Source: Siccirubricoccus phaeus
GTDB taxonomy: Bacteria > Pseudomonadota > Alphaproteobacteria > Acetobacterales > Acetobacteraceae
Assembly: GCF_008360935.1 (NCBI RefSeq)
Contig: NZ_SRXO01000013.1
Span: 122,903 to 186,902 of the forward strand
Direction: 5' to 3'
Length of the DNA: 64,000 nt
Part shown: in pieces, positions 17,504 to 25,492 of the stretch
How positions within the stretch are numbered: position 1 is the stretch's first letter
How the letters are laid out: the number at the start of each line of letters is the position of its first letter
The notes under the pieces: generated by a model
Told to the model about the DNA's origin: nothing
The model's input: only the letters and a program-made list of their open reading frames with translations
Databases searched by the model: none
Position numbers and translations under genes: made by a program

Positions 17504-17518
17504 GAACGGATTAGGAAC
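17504..17518. promoter_or_regulatory. LexA (SOS) box, divergent control region of the prophage
   Basis: GAAC-GGATTAG-GAAC is a perfect match to the alphaproteobacterial LexA operator GAAC-N7-GAAC. It lies in the 106-bp gap between the leftward recombinase operon (start 17432) and the rightward early operon (start 17539), 20 bp before the latter. LexA bound here would block the early promoter and possibly the recombinase promoter, linking induction to DNA damage. Confidence 0.75.
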
Positions 17519-17538
17519 TGTGCCGGGATATTCGCTGG

Positions 17539-18813
17539 ATGGCCAACGACCTACGGAAGTTCGTCAATCCGAAGTTCCTCAAGACCATCGACCTCGCCCT
17601 GCTGCGCCGCCTGTTCGAGCGCCAGCCCCCGCCGCCCGCCGCGGCGGCCGGGCGCGGCTTCGACCTGGCGGTGTTCGACAGCGGCGACGACGCCGCGGTC
17701 CGCGACGCGCTCGCCGCGTTCTTCGAGGGGCCCGAGGACGAGCTCCCGCCCGGCCTCGTCGCCGACCTCCACCATATCGCCGAGCTCGGCACCGAGCATG
17801 GCATGAACCTGCTGCTGGAACGCGCACGGCGCCGCCAGGTCGTCATCGAGGTCCCGATGGACGCACAAGGCGAGCCGCTGCCGGTCGACCCGAAGCATTT
17901 CGCCCTGCTCGCCTTCCTCGACCACCGCCCGGTCTTCGATGCGGCCTCCGACATGCTCGCCAAGGAATTGCGCAGCTCCTTCGCCGAGTATGTCGGGCGC
18001 GACGAGGGCGTCGAACCGCGCCTCGACATCGTCGCCCGGGCGGCGTTCGAGGCCGCCGCCGCCGAGATGTTCCGCCGCGACCACCGCGGCGCGCACTGCC
18101 GCGTCGGCTGGTACGAGGACGGCGACCAGATCAACCTGATCGTCACGCACGGCGCCCCGGTCTCGACCGTGCCAGTGATCGAGGCCGGCCAGGAGCGGGT
18201 CATCAGCTTCCGCAGCCTCGAACACGCCGTGCTCTCCTACCACGCCGGCTCCGGGCGGCTGGGCGTCGCGGGCATCAGCAAGGCCCGCCGCGCCGACCTG
18301 GCCGAAGCCTTCGCCGCCCACCTGCTCGGCCGGCCCGGCTTCTTCGCCGGCGAGGACTGCCAGGACCTCTACACGCTGGAGCGGATCGAGCGGACCGGCC
18401 TCGGCTTCGAGGTCGACCACGCCTTTGACCCGGGCATCCTGCGGGTCGACATCGTCGAGGTGGCGCTCGACCGCCTCGGCGCGCCCGGTCGCGCCGGCGA
18501 TCCGCCGGTGGTCGAGGCCTGCTACGTCACGCGGGACTTCGGCGAGCGGCCCAACGCGCTGCGGCGCATCGGCGAGCACACCGACTGGGTCGCGTTCGGA
18601 CCCGGCCGCTACCGCATCGGGCACGCCGTGTTCCGGGTGCTGTTCGAGGCGCGGCGCGGGCGCCGGCCGGCCAGCGTGACGGTCAAGGTCAAGCCGCCTT
18701 CGATCGCCGCCTTCAAGCGGCAGCGCTACGAGGCGCGCGTGATGGAGCTGCTGCGGAGGAACCGGTTCTGCCGTGAGCGAGAGCCTGCCGAAGCTGCTGT
18801 TGCGGCGGAGTGA
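17539..18813 (+). CDS. Early prophage protein of unknown function
   Basis: 424 residues, first gene of the rightward early operon and directly behind the SOS box. No known catalytic motif was recognised. It starts with a basic segment (DLRKFVNPKFL), has a disordered PPPPAAAA linker and then a long mixed alpha/beta body; the C-terminus is basic (RQRYEARVMELLRRNRF). No membrane segment is visible. It overlaps the following gene by 41 nt in another frame, so the pair is coupled. SOS-linked first position suggests a regulator or replication initiator, but this is a guess. Confidence 0.75.
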   Translation: MANDLRKFVNPKFLKTIDLALLRRLFERQPPPPAAAAGRGFDLAVFDSGDDAAVRDALAAFFEGPEDELPPGLVADLHHIAELGTEHGMNLLLERARRRQVVIEVPMDAQGEPLPVDPKHFALLAFLDHRPVFDAASDMLAKELRSSFAEYVGRDEGVEPRLDIVARAAFEAAAAEMFRRDHRGAHCRVGWYEDGDQINLIVTHGAPVSTVPVIEAGQERVISFRSLEHAVLSYHAGSGRLGVAGISKARRADLAEAFAAHLLGRPGFFAGEDCQDLYTLERIERTGLGFEVDHAFDPGILRVDIVEVALDRLGAPGRAGDPPVVEACYVTRDFGERPNALRRIGEHTDWVAFGPGRYRIGHAVFRVLFEARRGRRPASVTVKVKPPSIAAFKRQRYEARVMELLRRNRFCREREPAEAAVAAE

Positions 18814-19750
18814 GGCCGGGCGCGGTGCGGCGCTGTGGGGCCGCGAGGCGCAACCGCATTTCGGCCGGGCGTTCGACCGGCTGCTCGCCGACCGCGTGCT
18901 CACAGAGCGCGCGCCGGCGACGACCTGGCCGCCCTGCCGGACCTGCGACGCCGGCTGCGGCCCGCGCGCCATCGCCGAGATCGACGGCCGCTTCGTCGCG
19001 GAGTGCCCGGAGGACCACGCCTGCGACACGGTGCTGGCGCCGCACGAGGTCCGCAGCTTTGCGATCGACCCGGAGGCGCTGGTCCGCCTGATCGCCGCGG
19101 CCACGGGGCTGCCGGGGACCCCGTTCATGGTGACCGAAGGGGCGTGGATGCTGGGGCGGACGCCAACAACCGGCCGCGCCATCGTCCTTGTCCTTGACCC
19201 GGTCGCCGGCCGAGACCCCGATCTCGTCGCGCTGGTGCGCGCCGAGGCGCCGGTCGGCTGCCCGGTCACGGTCCTGCTGCCGTCCGGCATGGAGCATGCG
19301 GACATGCGGCGGCTCACCACGGCCGGCTTCCACGCGATCCCCGCGCTGGACGCCCTGGCGGGGGCCGCCGGGCCGGCATTCGCGCTCGACGGCGCATCGC
19401 TGGAGCCGACGCCGGCACGCGAACCGAAGGTCATCCTCCGGGCGGGGGCGCGCTCGATCGTTCTCTTCGGCCGCACGGTGAAGCTGTCGCAGCGGCGCTT
19501 CCTCGTCGCCCAGACGATCGCGGCCGCGGCCAGCCGCCGGGCCATCGCGTCCCGGCGGGACATCGAGCGCGCGCTCTACGGCAACCGGTCGGTCGACGAT
19601 CGGCTGGTCGCCGACGCCGTGCGCGACCTGCGGGAGGCGATCGCACCGGCCCTGCCGGACGGCATCGCACCCGCCGACTTCGTGCAGACCCGGTCGAACC
19701 AGGGCTACGCCCTCGGGGTCGAGCACGACTTGATCCGGCTCGACCCGTGA
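18773..19750 (+). CDS. Putative transcription regulator: Cys cluster, receiver-like middle, OmpR-type winged helix
   Basis: 325 residues. Three parts are visible. Residues about 47-85 hold a CxxCxxxC...CxxxxxC cluster (CRTCDAGCG, then ECPEDHAC), a probable zinc site. The middle alternates hydrophobic strands and helices like a receiver domain (IVLVLDP, VTVLLPSGM). The C-terminal ~90 residues match an OmpR/PhoB-type winged helix: RRDIERALYGNRSVDDRL, VADAVRDLREAI and TRSNQGYALG, the last equivalent to the TVRGxGYxL strand. It may control phage early or late transcription. Overlap with the gene upstream indicates coupled expression. Confidence 0.7.
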   Translation: MSESLPKLLLRRSEAGRGAALWGREAQPHFGRAFDRLLADRVLTERAPATTWPPCRTCDAGCGPRAIAEIDGRFVAECPEDHACDTVLAPHEVRSFAIDPEALVRLIAAATGLPGTPFMVTEGAWMLGRTPTTGRAIVLVLDPVAGRDPDLVALVRAEAPVGCPVTVLLPSGMEHADMRRLTTAGFHAIPALDALAGAAGPAFALDGASLEPTPAREPKVILRAGARSIVLFGRTVKLSQRRFLVAQTIAAAASRRAIASRRDIERALYGNRSVDDRLVADAVRDLREAIAPALPDGIAPADFVQTRSNQGYALGVEHDLIRLDP

Positions 19751-19867
19751 GGCAGGGGGCGGGGGCGGCGGACCGCCCATAACCCGCCCACGCCACGCCC
19801 AACCCTGTGGGCGTCGGTTTCGCCGAGGCTCCGTCCACCGCCACCCGACGATGGACCGGACCTGCCG

Positions 19868-20443
19868 ATGACCGCCGCCTCACCCACGCTCGCCGACCTC
19901 GACCCGCTGTGCCGCCTCGCCGACGCCGCCGCGCGCCGCCTCTGCCGCGCCCTGCGGCTGCCCGCCCAGGAGCGCGAGGACATCCGCCAGGACTTGATCT
20001 GCGACCTCCTGCACCGGCTGCGCCGCTTCGACCCCGCCCGCGGCGACCTGCGCGCCTTCGCGGCGGTCGTCTTCCGCCACCGCGCCGCGCGACTCGCCGA
20101 GCAGATCCGGCGCGAGCGCGCCGGGCGGGCCGGAGTGTCGCTCGACGACCCGCTCCCCGGCGGCGACGGTCTGACCGTCGGCGACGCGCTGCTGGAGGAG
20201 GAGGGCTACGGCGCCTGGTGCGGGCAGGGCGTTGACCGCATCGGGGCGCTGGAGCGCCGCCTCGACCTGGAGCGCGCGGCGTCCGCCATCGATCCCGTCG
20301 ATCATCCGCTCTGCGCCGCCCTGGCCGCCGACACCCCGCATGCGGTCGCCAAGCGGGGGCCGGTCCCGCGCACCGTCCTTTACCGCCGCCTCCGCGAGAT
20401 GCGCCTGCGCCTGCTCGCCGCGGGGATCCCCGCGCTGGCGTGA
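19868..20443 (+). CDS. Sigma-70-like factor (phage-encoded)
   Basis: 191 residues. The N-terminal half looks like sigma region 2: RRLCRALRLPAQEREDIRQDL, then LHRLRRFDPARGDLRAFAAVVF and RHRAARLAEQIRRERAGR, the -10-recognition helices of ECF-like factors. The C-terminal part (KRGPVPRTVLYRRLREMRLRL) could serve as region 4. It may redirect host RNA polymerase to phage promoters, although a role as a non-sigma DNA-binding protein is possible. It lies 117 bp after the winged-helix gene. Confidence 0.62.
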   Translation: MTAASPTLADLDPLCRLADAAARRLCRALRLPAQEREDIRQDLICDLLHRLRRFDPARGDLRAFAAVVFRHRAARLAEQIRRERAGRAGVSLDDPLPGGDGLTVGDALLEEEGYGAWCGQGVDRIGALERRLDLERAASAIDPVDHPLCAALAADTPHAVAKRGPVPRTVLYRRLREMRLRLLAAGIPALA

Positions 20444-20467
20444 GACGGATTCGAGGACCGCTGGGTA

Positions 20468-20818
20468 ATGATGGATATGGACACCTGCATTCCCGACACC
20501 CCGAACGGCGCGGCGCCGCTCAGCGAGGCGGCGCTCTGCGCCTGGCTGGGCGCCGCCGCCCCCGGCGAGCGCCTCGCCTACCACCGCGGCTTCCTCGCCT
20601 GCGAGACCTCGCCGCTGACGCAGCTGCTGCCCGACGCGGAGCGGCTCGCCCTGCTGCGGCTGGCGCACCGCGCCTGGGCGCTGGCCGAGGCCGGCCTCGC
20701 GCACCTCGTCCAGCGCCGCCACGGCGAGGAGGACTACTCCTACCTCATCGTTGCCCGCCGCCGCCCGCGGCACATCGTGCCGAACCGGCTGTCGCAGATG
20801 CTCGCGGAGGCGGCATGA
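20468..20818 (+). CDS. Hypothetical early prophage protein
   Basis: 116 residues, predominantly helical, with no recognised domain. Segments such as LAYHRGFLACETSPLTQLLP and ALLRLAHRAWALAEAGL give amphipathic helices; the C-terminus (YLIVARRRPRHIVPNRL) is basic. Its stop overlaps the following start codon (ATGA at 20815), so it belongs to the recombination/replication operon that continues to 28041. Confidence 0.68.
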   Translation: MMDMDTCIPDTPNGAAPLSEAALCAWLGAAAPGERLAYHRGFLACETSPLTQLLPDAERLALLRLAHRAWALAEAGLAHLVQRRHGEEDYSYLIVARRRPRHIVPNRLSQMLAEAA

Positions 20819-21351
20819 TGGACGCCCTCCGCCCGAACCGACCGACCCTCGATGCGCTCCGCCACATGGCGGTCGGCGAGGTGATCGTGCTGCCGGCCGA
20901 GCATCTCTCGCTGCTGCAGGCCGATGCCCGGGAGGCGGTCGAGGCCGCCAGGCGCCTGGCCGACTGGATCGAGGCCGCCATCGCGCTGCGCTACGAGCAG
21001 CGTGCGATCGCCGCCCGCGGCGCCGCCGGCAAGGACACCGGCACGGTGCGCTTCCAGGACGGCGCGGTCGAGGTCGTCGCCGAGCTGCCGAAGCGCGTCG
21101 AGTGGGACCAGGGACGGCTCGCCGCACTCGCCGAGCAGATCCGCACCGGCGGCGAGGACCCGACCGAATACCTCGAGGTCAGCTTCAAGGTCTCCGAGCG
21201 GGCCTATGCCGCCTGGCCCGAGCGCATCCGCCAGGCCTTCGAGCCGGCGCGCATCGTGCGCACCGGACGCCCGAGCTATCGGCTCACCATCCTCTCGGAG
21301 ACGGCCCGCCGCGACAGCCCGCATGCCGGCAGCCTCGGGAGCATCGGCTGA
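20815..21351 (+). CDS. Hypothetical early prophage protein upstream of the Sak4-like ATPase
   Basis: 178 residues from the ATG at 20815 (20818 is also possible). The N-terminal half is helical. The C-terminal half has a conserved-looking core: TGTVRFQDGAVEVVAELPKRVEWDQ, broken here as TGTVRFQDG...ELPKRVEWDQ, then FKVSERAYAAWPERIRQAF. Genes of this shape sit beside phage single-strand annealing ATPases, which suggests an accessory recombination role, but no function is known to me. Start and stop overlap both neighbours. Confidence 0.72.
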   Translation: MMDALRPNRPTLDALRHMAVGEVIVLPAEHLSLLQADAREAVEAARRLADWIEAAIALRYEQRAIAARGAAGKDTGTVRFQDGAVEVVAELPKRVEWDQGRLAALAEQIRTGGEDPTEYLEVSFKVSERAYAAWPERIRQAFEPARIVRTGRPSYRLTILSETARRDSPHAGSLGSIG

Positions 21352-22187
21352 TGGCGCTGCGCATCGTCACCGCCGACGAGCGGCTCTCGGCCGGGGCGAA
21401 CAAGACCACCATGGCCCTGTTCGGCCCGAGCGGCGTCGGCAAGACCAGCCTGCTCAAGACCCTGCCGGCCGAGCCCACGCTGTGCATCGACCTCGAGGCC
21501 GGGCTGAAGTCGGTGCAGGACTGGCGCGGCGACAGCCTCCCCATCCGCACCTTCGAGGACGCGATCGACCTCGCCTGCCTCATCGGCGGCGTGAACCCCG
21601 CGGCGGACCCGAACGGCTTCTTCTCCGCGGCGCACCACCAGCACCTGGTGGCCGCGCATCCCGACCTGGTCCGGCTGCTCGCCGGCAAGAGCATCGTCTT
21701 CCTCGACTCGATCACCGACCTGACGCGGCAAGCGATGGCCTGGGCCAAGACCCGGCCCGAAGCCTTCTCGGAAAAGACCGGCAAGCCCGACACCCGTGGC
21801 GCCTACGGCCTGATGGCGCGCGAGGTGATTGCTCTGCTGAAGCACCTGCAGCACGCGCCGGGCAAGACCGTGATCATGGTCGGCATCCTGGAGCGCGTCA
21901 CCGACGAGTTCGGGCGGTTGTCCTGGCAGCCGCAGATGGAGGGCGGCAAGGCGGGCCGTGAACTGCCGGGCATCGTCGACCAGGTGGTCTCGATGGCGCT
22001 GTTCTCGCGCGATCCGCAGGGCGCGCCCGTGCACGACCCCGAGCGCGGCACCGAGCGCCGTCTCGTCTGCCGCACCGGCAACGCCTTCGGCCTGCCGGCC
22101 AAGGACCGCTCGGGCCGCCTCGACGAGACCGAGCCGCCCGACCTCGCCGCCCTTCTCCGCAAGATCAACCTCGCGCCCAGGAGCTGA
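21351..22187 (+). CDS. RecA-like phage ATPase (Sak4-type recombinase)
   Basis: 278 residues. Walker A is FGPSGVGKTSLLKTLP (about residues 25-40), followed by LCIDLEAGLKSV. Walker B is SIVFLDSITDLTRQ, and a second core strand is KTVIMVGILERVTDEFG. This single RecA-like domain with no N-terminal extension matches phage AAA proteins of the Sak4 group, which promote annealing or strand exchange together with a phage SSB. An SSB-like gene directly follows, in agreement with that. The start overlaps the previous stop (TGATG). Confidence 0.82.
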   Translation: MALRIVTADERLSAGANKTTMALFGPSGVGKTSLLKTLPAEPTLCIDLEAGLKSVQDWRGDSLPIRTFEDAIDLACLIGGVNPAADPNGFFSAAHHQHLVAAHPDLVRLLAGKSIVFLDSITDLTRQAMAWAKTRPEAFSEKTGKPDTRGAYGLMAREVIALLKHLQHAPGKTVIMVGILERVTDEFGRLSWQPQMEGGKAGRELPGIVDQVVSMALFSRDPQGAPVHDPERGTERRLVCRTGNAFGLPAKDRSGRLDETEPPDLAALLRKINLAPRS

Positions 22188-22190
22188 CGC

Positions 22191-22928
22191 ATGACCTTCG
22201 ACATGAACGACGCCGAGCTGCCGCGCGGCACCGACCTCATCCCGGACGGCAGCTTCGTGAAGGTGCGCATGGAGATCCGCAAGGGCGGCATCGACGGCGC
22301 GAGCGAGGTGGATCGCGGGCTGCTCAAGGCCGCCAAGACGCCCGGCAGCGATGTGCGCATGCTGGACTGCGAGTTCACCGTGGTGGCGGGGCCGCATGCG
22401 CGGCGGAAGTTCTGGCAGAGCTTCACCGTCGCGGGCGGCAAGGTGGACGAGCAGGGCGTCTCCATCGGCTGGAAGATCTCCAAGGGGATGTTCCGGGCGA
22501 TGATCGACAGCGCCTGCGGCCTCGATCCTAAGGACATGAGCGAGGCGGCCAGGGCCAGGCGCATCCTGCGCGGCCTCGCCGACCTCCACGGCATCACCTT
22601 CGCGGCCAAGCTCCGCATCGAGCCGGCGAGCGACTCCCGCTACGGCGACAGCAACCGGCTCGACCGCGTCGTGCTGCCGGGCGAGCCCGAATACGCGCGC
22701 ATCATGGCGGGCGAGGCGCTGCCGCCGTCGCCTTCCGCGCAGCGCGCGCCGCGCCCGGCATCCGCGCCTGCCGCGGCGGCGCCCGCCTGGGCCAACACGG
22801 GCGCGCCCCGGGCGCCGGTGGCGACCGCCCCGGCGTGGGCCACGCCTGCCGCTATGCCGCCCGCCCAGCCCGCGCCGCCACCCGCGCAGGCGCCGCTCGC
22901 CAACGGTCCAGCCTGGCTGAACGGCTGA
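22191..22928 (+). CDS. Phage single-stranded DNA-binding-like protein
   Basis: 245 residues in two parts. The first ~170 residues look like a beta-rich binding domain (LDCEFTVVAGPHARRKFWQSF, shown in part as CEFTVVAGPHARRKFW, then GWKISKGMFRAMIDS). The last ~70 are a Pro/Ala-rich flexible tail ending in PAWLNG, reminiscent of SSB tails. It resembles DUF669-type phage proteins that pair with Sak4-type recombinases. SSB activity is inferred from that pairing and from the tail. Confidence 0.65.
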   Translation: MTFDMNDAELPRGTDLIPDGSFVKVRMEIRKGGIDGASEVDRGLLKAAKTPGSDVRMLDCEFTVVAGPHARRKFWQSFTVAGGKVDEQGVSIGWKISKGMFRAMIDSACGLDPKDMSEAARARRILRGLADLHGITFAAKLRIEPASDSRYGDSNRLDRVVLPGEPEYARIMAGEALPPSPSAQRAPRPASAPAAAAPAWANTGAPRAPVATAPAWATPAAMPPAQPAPPPAQAPLANGPAWLNG

Positions 22929-22935
22929 TGGCGGC

Positions 22936-23391
22936 ATGGCGCGACGACGCTGGGCGCGGCCGCGGGAGCCCCGCGCCCCGGCTCCCGGCCCGGTACCCCT
23001 GCCGGGATGCACGCCGGCCGACCAGGTGCGCCGGCTCACCTGCGCGCTCTGCGGCCGGGAGGCGAAAGGCTTCGGCTACGTCCATGAGCTTCGGCTCGGC
23101 GTCCACCCGAAGCTGTCCTTCTGCTCGATGCGCTGCTGCGACGCTGGCAGTGCGCTGGCACGGCGGAGAGGCGGCGTGATCGACAAGACCCCGATGGAGG
23201 AGCGCGCCATCCGGGAGGCGCGCCGGTCCTTCGCCGAGGTGCTGCAGGAGCTCGGCCTGCTCGCGCCCTTCCACGACCGCAGCGCGGCCGAGATCGACCG
23301 CATCATCGAGGCCTGCGTCGACGGGTTCCAGGCCTCGATGCAGCGCCAGGCGGCCGAGCGCGATCCGCTCGACGACCCTTTGCCGTTCTAG
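22936..23391 (+). CDS. DUF6511-like small zinc-binding phage protein
   Basis: 151 residues. A treble-clef-like Cys arrangement is visible: LTCALCGREAKGFGY then FCSMRCCDAG, two CxxC-type pairs about 30 residues apart. The helical C-terminal half includes EIDRIIEACVDGFQASMQRQ and ends DPLDDPLPF. I place it with the DUF6511 group of phage and prophage proteins from memory of the pattern; no activity is known. It lies between the SSB-like and Cas4-like genes. Confidence 0.65.
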   Translation: MARRRWARPREPRAPAPGPVPLPGCTPADQVRRLTCALCGREAKGFGYVHELRLGVHPKLSFCSMRCCDAGSALARRRGGVIDKTPMEERAIREARRSFAEVLQELGLLAPFHDRSAAEIDRIIEACVDGFQASMQRQAAERDPLDDPLPF

Positions 23392-23399
23392 GGGGACCG

Positions 23400-24173
23400 G
23401 TGCTGCTCGACCTGAACCACGGCTCCGGTGCGGTCTATGGGCGAGGCGACGCGTCGCCGGGCGACGCTGCCGTCATCACCGCGCGCATCAACGCGCATCT
23501 CGACGCCGCCCTGCTGGCGCGGCAGCGGCAGCAACGGCCGCGCGACTATCTCGGCGGCAGCCGCGTCGGCGAGCCTTGCGCCCGCAAGCTCGTCTACGAG
23601 ATCACCCACGCGCCGAAGGACCGCGACTTCGAGCCGGGCATCCTGCGGGTGTTCGACGCCGGCCACCAGTTCGAGGCGCTGTCCATCCGCTGGCTCCGTC
23701 TCGCCGGCTTCGACCTCCGCGACCGCGGCGCGGATGGCGAGCAGTTCGGCTTCGTGGCGGCCGGCGGCCGGCTGCGCGGGCACGCCGACGGCGTGATCGT
23801 CGGCGGCCCCGCTGTCGGGCTGCGCTGGCCGGCGCTGTGGGAGCACAAGGCGCTCGGCCAGAAGTCCTGGACCGACCTGGTCAAGCGCGGGCTGCGGCTG
23901 TCGAAGCCGATCTACTTCGCGCAGGTGCAGCTCTACATGGCCTACCTCGATCTGGAGGTGGCGCTGCTCACCGCGCTGAACCGCGACACGCTCGCGCTGC
24001 ACCACGAGGCGGTGCCCTTCGACGCCGCCGAGGCACAGCGGTTCTCCGACCACGCCGTCGACATCCTGCGCGCCGCCGAGGCGGGCGAGCTGCCGCCGCG
24101 CATCGCCCAGGCGTCCGACTTCCACCTCTGCCGCTCCTGTCCCTACGCGACCCGCTGCTGGGAGGCGCCATGA
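23400..24173 (+). CDS. PD-(D/E)XK exonuclease, Cas4-like
   Basis: 257 residues from a GTG at 23400 with GGGGGA just upstream. Catalytic elements follow the PD-(D/E)XK order: LRGHADGVI supplies the Asp, LWEHKALG supplies the E-x-K, and KPIYFAQVQLYMAYL supplies the QxxxY motif typical of Cas4/RecB nucleases. The C-terminal CRSCPYATRC is a Cys cluster resembling the Cas4 iron-sulphur motif. It probably resects DNA ends for the Sak4-type recombinase. ATGA overlap with the helicase gene. Confidence 0.83.
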   Translation: MLLDLNHGSGAVYGRGDASPGDAAVITARINAHLDAALLARQRQQRPRDYLGGSRVGEPCARKLVYEITHAPKDRDFEPGILRVFDAGHQFEALSIRWLRLAGFDLRDRGADGEQFGFVAAGGRLRGHADGVIVGGPAVGLRWPALWEHKALGQKSWTDLVKRGLRLSKPIYFAQVQLYMAYLDLEVALLTALNRDTLALHHEAVPFDAAEAQRFSDHAVDILRAAEAGELPPRIAQASDFHLCRSCPYATRCWEAP

Positions 24174-25492
24174 GCATCACCCCCTCCGACACCCAGCACC
24201 GCGCGATCGCGGCGATCAAGCACTGGTTCCAGAACGAAGCCGACCGGAAGCAGGTGTTCCGGCTGTTCGGCTATGCCGGCACCGGCAAGTCGACGGTGCT
24301 GCGCTTCGCGCTGGAGGAGCTCGGCCTCCAGCACCACAGGAGCGGCGGCGACGGCGAGGCCTGCGTGCCCGGGGTGGTGACGGCCACCTTCACCGGCAAG
24401 GCCGCGCTGGTGCTGCGCCGCAAGGGCACCCCGGCCCGCACCATCCACAGCCTGATCTACTCCGTCATCGAGGCGACCGAGGAGGAGGTCGAGGCGGCCG
24501 AGAAGAAGGTCGAGGAGGCGGTGGCGCGGGCGCGCGGTCTCTCCGGCTTCGAGCGCACCGCCGCCGAGGCGGCCATCGAGGCCATGCGGCAGGGCGTCGC
24601 CGACATGAAGCGCCCGCGCTTCGCCCTCAACCCGAAAAGCGACGCCGCGCACGCGAAGCTGATCGTGCTCGACGAGGTCTCGATGGTTGGCGAGGAGATG
24701 GCGCGCGACCTGATGAGCTTCGGCAAGCCGATCCTGGTGCTCGGCGACCCCGGCCAGCTGCCGCCGATCCAGGGCGAGGGCGCGTTCACCAAGGACGCGC
24801 CCGACGTCATGCTGACCGAGATCCACCGCCAGGCGGCGGAGAGCGCCATCATCCGCCTCGCCACCATGGCGCGGCAGGGCGAGCCGATCGGCTTCGGCCG
24901 CTACGACGACCACGTCTGGAAAATGCACAAGACGGACGTCACGCCGGAGCAGGCGCTGCGCGGCGGCCAGGTGATCTGCGGCCTGAACGCGACCCGGCTG
25001 CAGCTGAACAACGCCATGCGCCGCGCCGCCGGCTTCGGCGACGGCGGCTGGCTGCCCAGTGGGCCGGGCGAGAAGATTATCTGCCTCAAGAACCAGAATG
25101 ACCTCGGCCTGATCAACGGCATGTTCCTCAGCCTCTCGGACATCGTCGACGAGGGCAGCCACTATCTCTCGGCGGTGGTGACGGACGAGGACGGCAACCG
25201 CATCGGCGCGCCGCAGGCCGACGGCAGCCGCGGCCGGCTGCGGATCTACAAGGGGCACTTCGAGGACCATGTCGCCTTCGACCGGCAGCGGCATGACCGC
25301 GACTGGAAGCTCAAGAAGGGGCTGACCGAGGCGACCTTCGGCTGGGCCATCACCGGACACAAGGCGCAGGGAAGCCAGTTCCCGACTGTTGTTGTCTGGG
25401 ACGACGGTCTGGGCCGGACGGAGCTCGATCGCCGGCGCTGGCTCTACACCGCCATCACGCGTGCCGAGTGGGGGCTGGTGATCGTCGCATGA
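24170..25492 (+). CDS. SF1B helicase, RecD/Dda-like
   Basis: 440 residues from the ATG at 24170. Walker A is FGYAGTGKSTVLRF; TATFTGKAALVLRRKG is motif Ia; IVLDEVSMVGEEM is the DEXX motif II; VLGDPGQLPPIQG is motif III; the C-terminus has WAITGHKAQGSQF and RRWLYTAITRAEWG, matching motifs V and VI of RecD2/Dda helicases. A charged coiled-coil insert (EEEVEAAEKKVEEAV) lies between Ia and II. It should unwind 5'-3' during phage replication or recombination. Both ends overlap neighbours by 4 nt. Confidence 0.9.
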   Translation: MSITPSDTQHRAIAAIKHWFQNEADRKQVFRLFGYAGTGKSTVLRFALEELGLQHHRSGGDGEACVPGVVTATFTGKAALVLRRKGTPARTIHSLIYSVIEATEEEVEAAEKKVEEAVARARGLSGFERTAAEAAIEAMRQGVADMKRPRFALNPKSDAAHAKLIVLDEVSMVGEEMARDLMSFGKPILVLGDPGQLPPIQGEGAFTKDAPDVMLTEIHRQAAESAIIRLATMARQGEPIGFGRYDDHVWKMHKTDVTPEQALRGGQVICGLNATRLQLNNAMRRAAGFGDGGWLPSGPGEKIICLKNQNDLGLINGMFLSLSDIVDEGSHYLSAVVTDEDGNRIGAPQADGSRGRLRIYKGHFEDHVAFDRQRHDRDWKLKKGLTEATFGWAITGHKAQGSQFPTVVVWDDGLGRTELDRRRWLYTAITRAEWGLVIVA

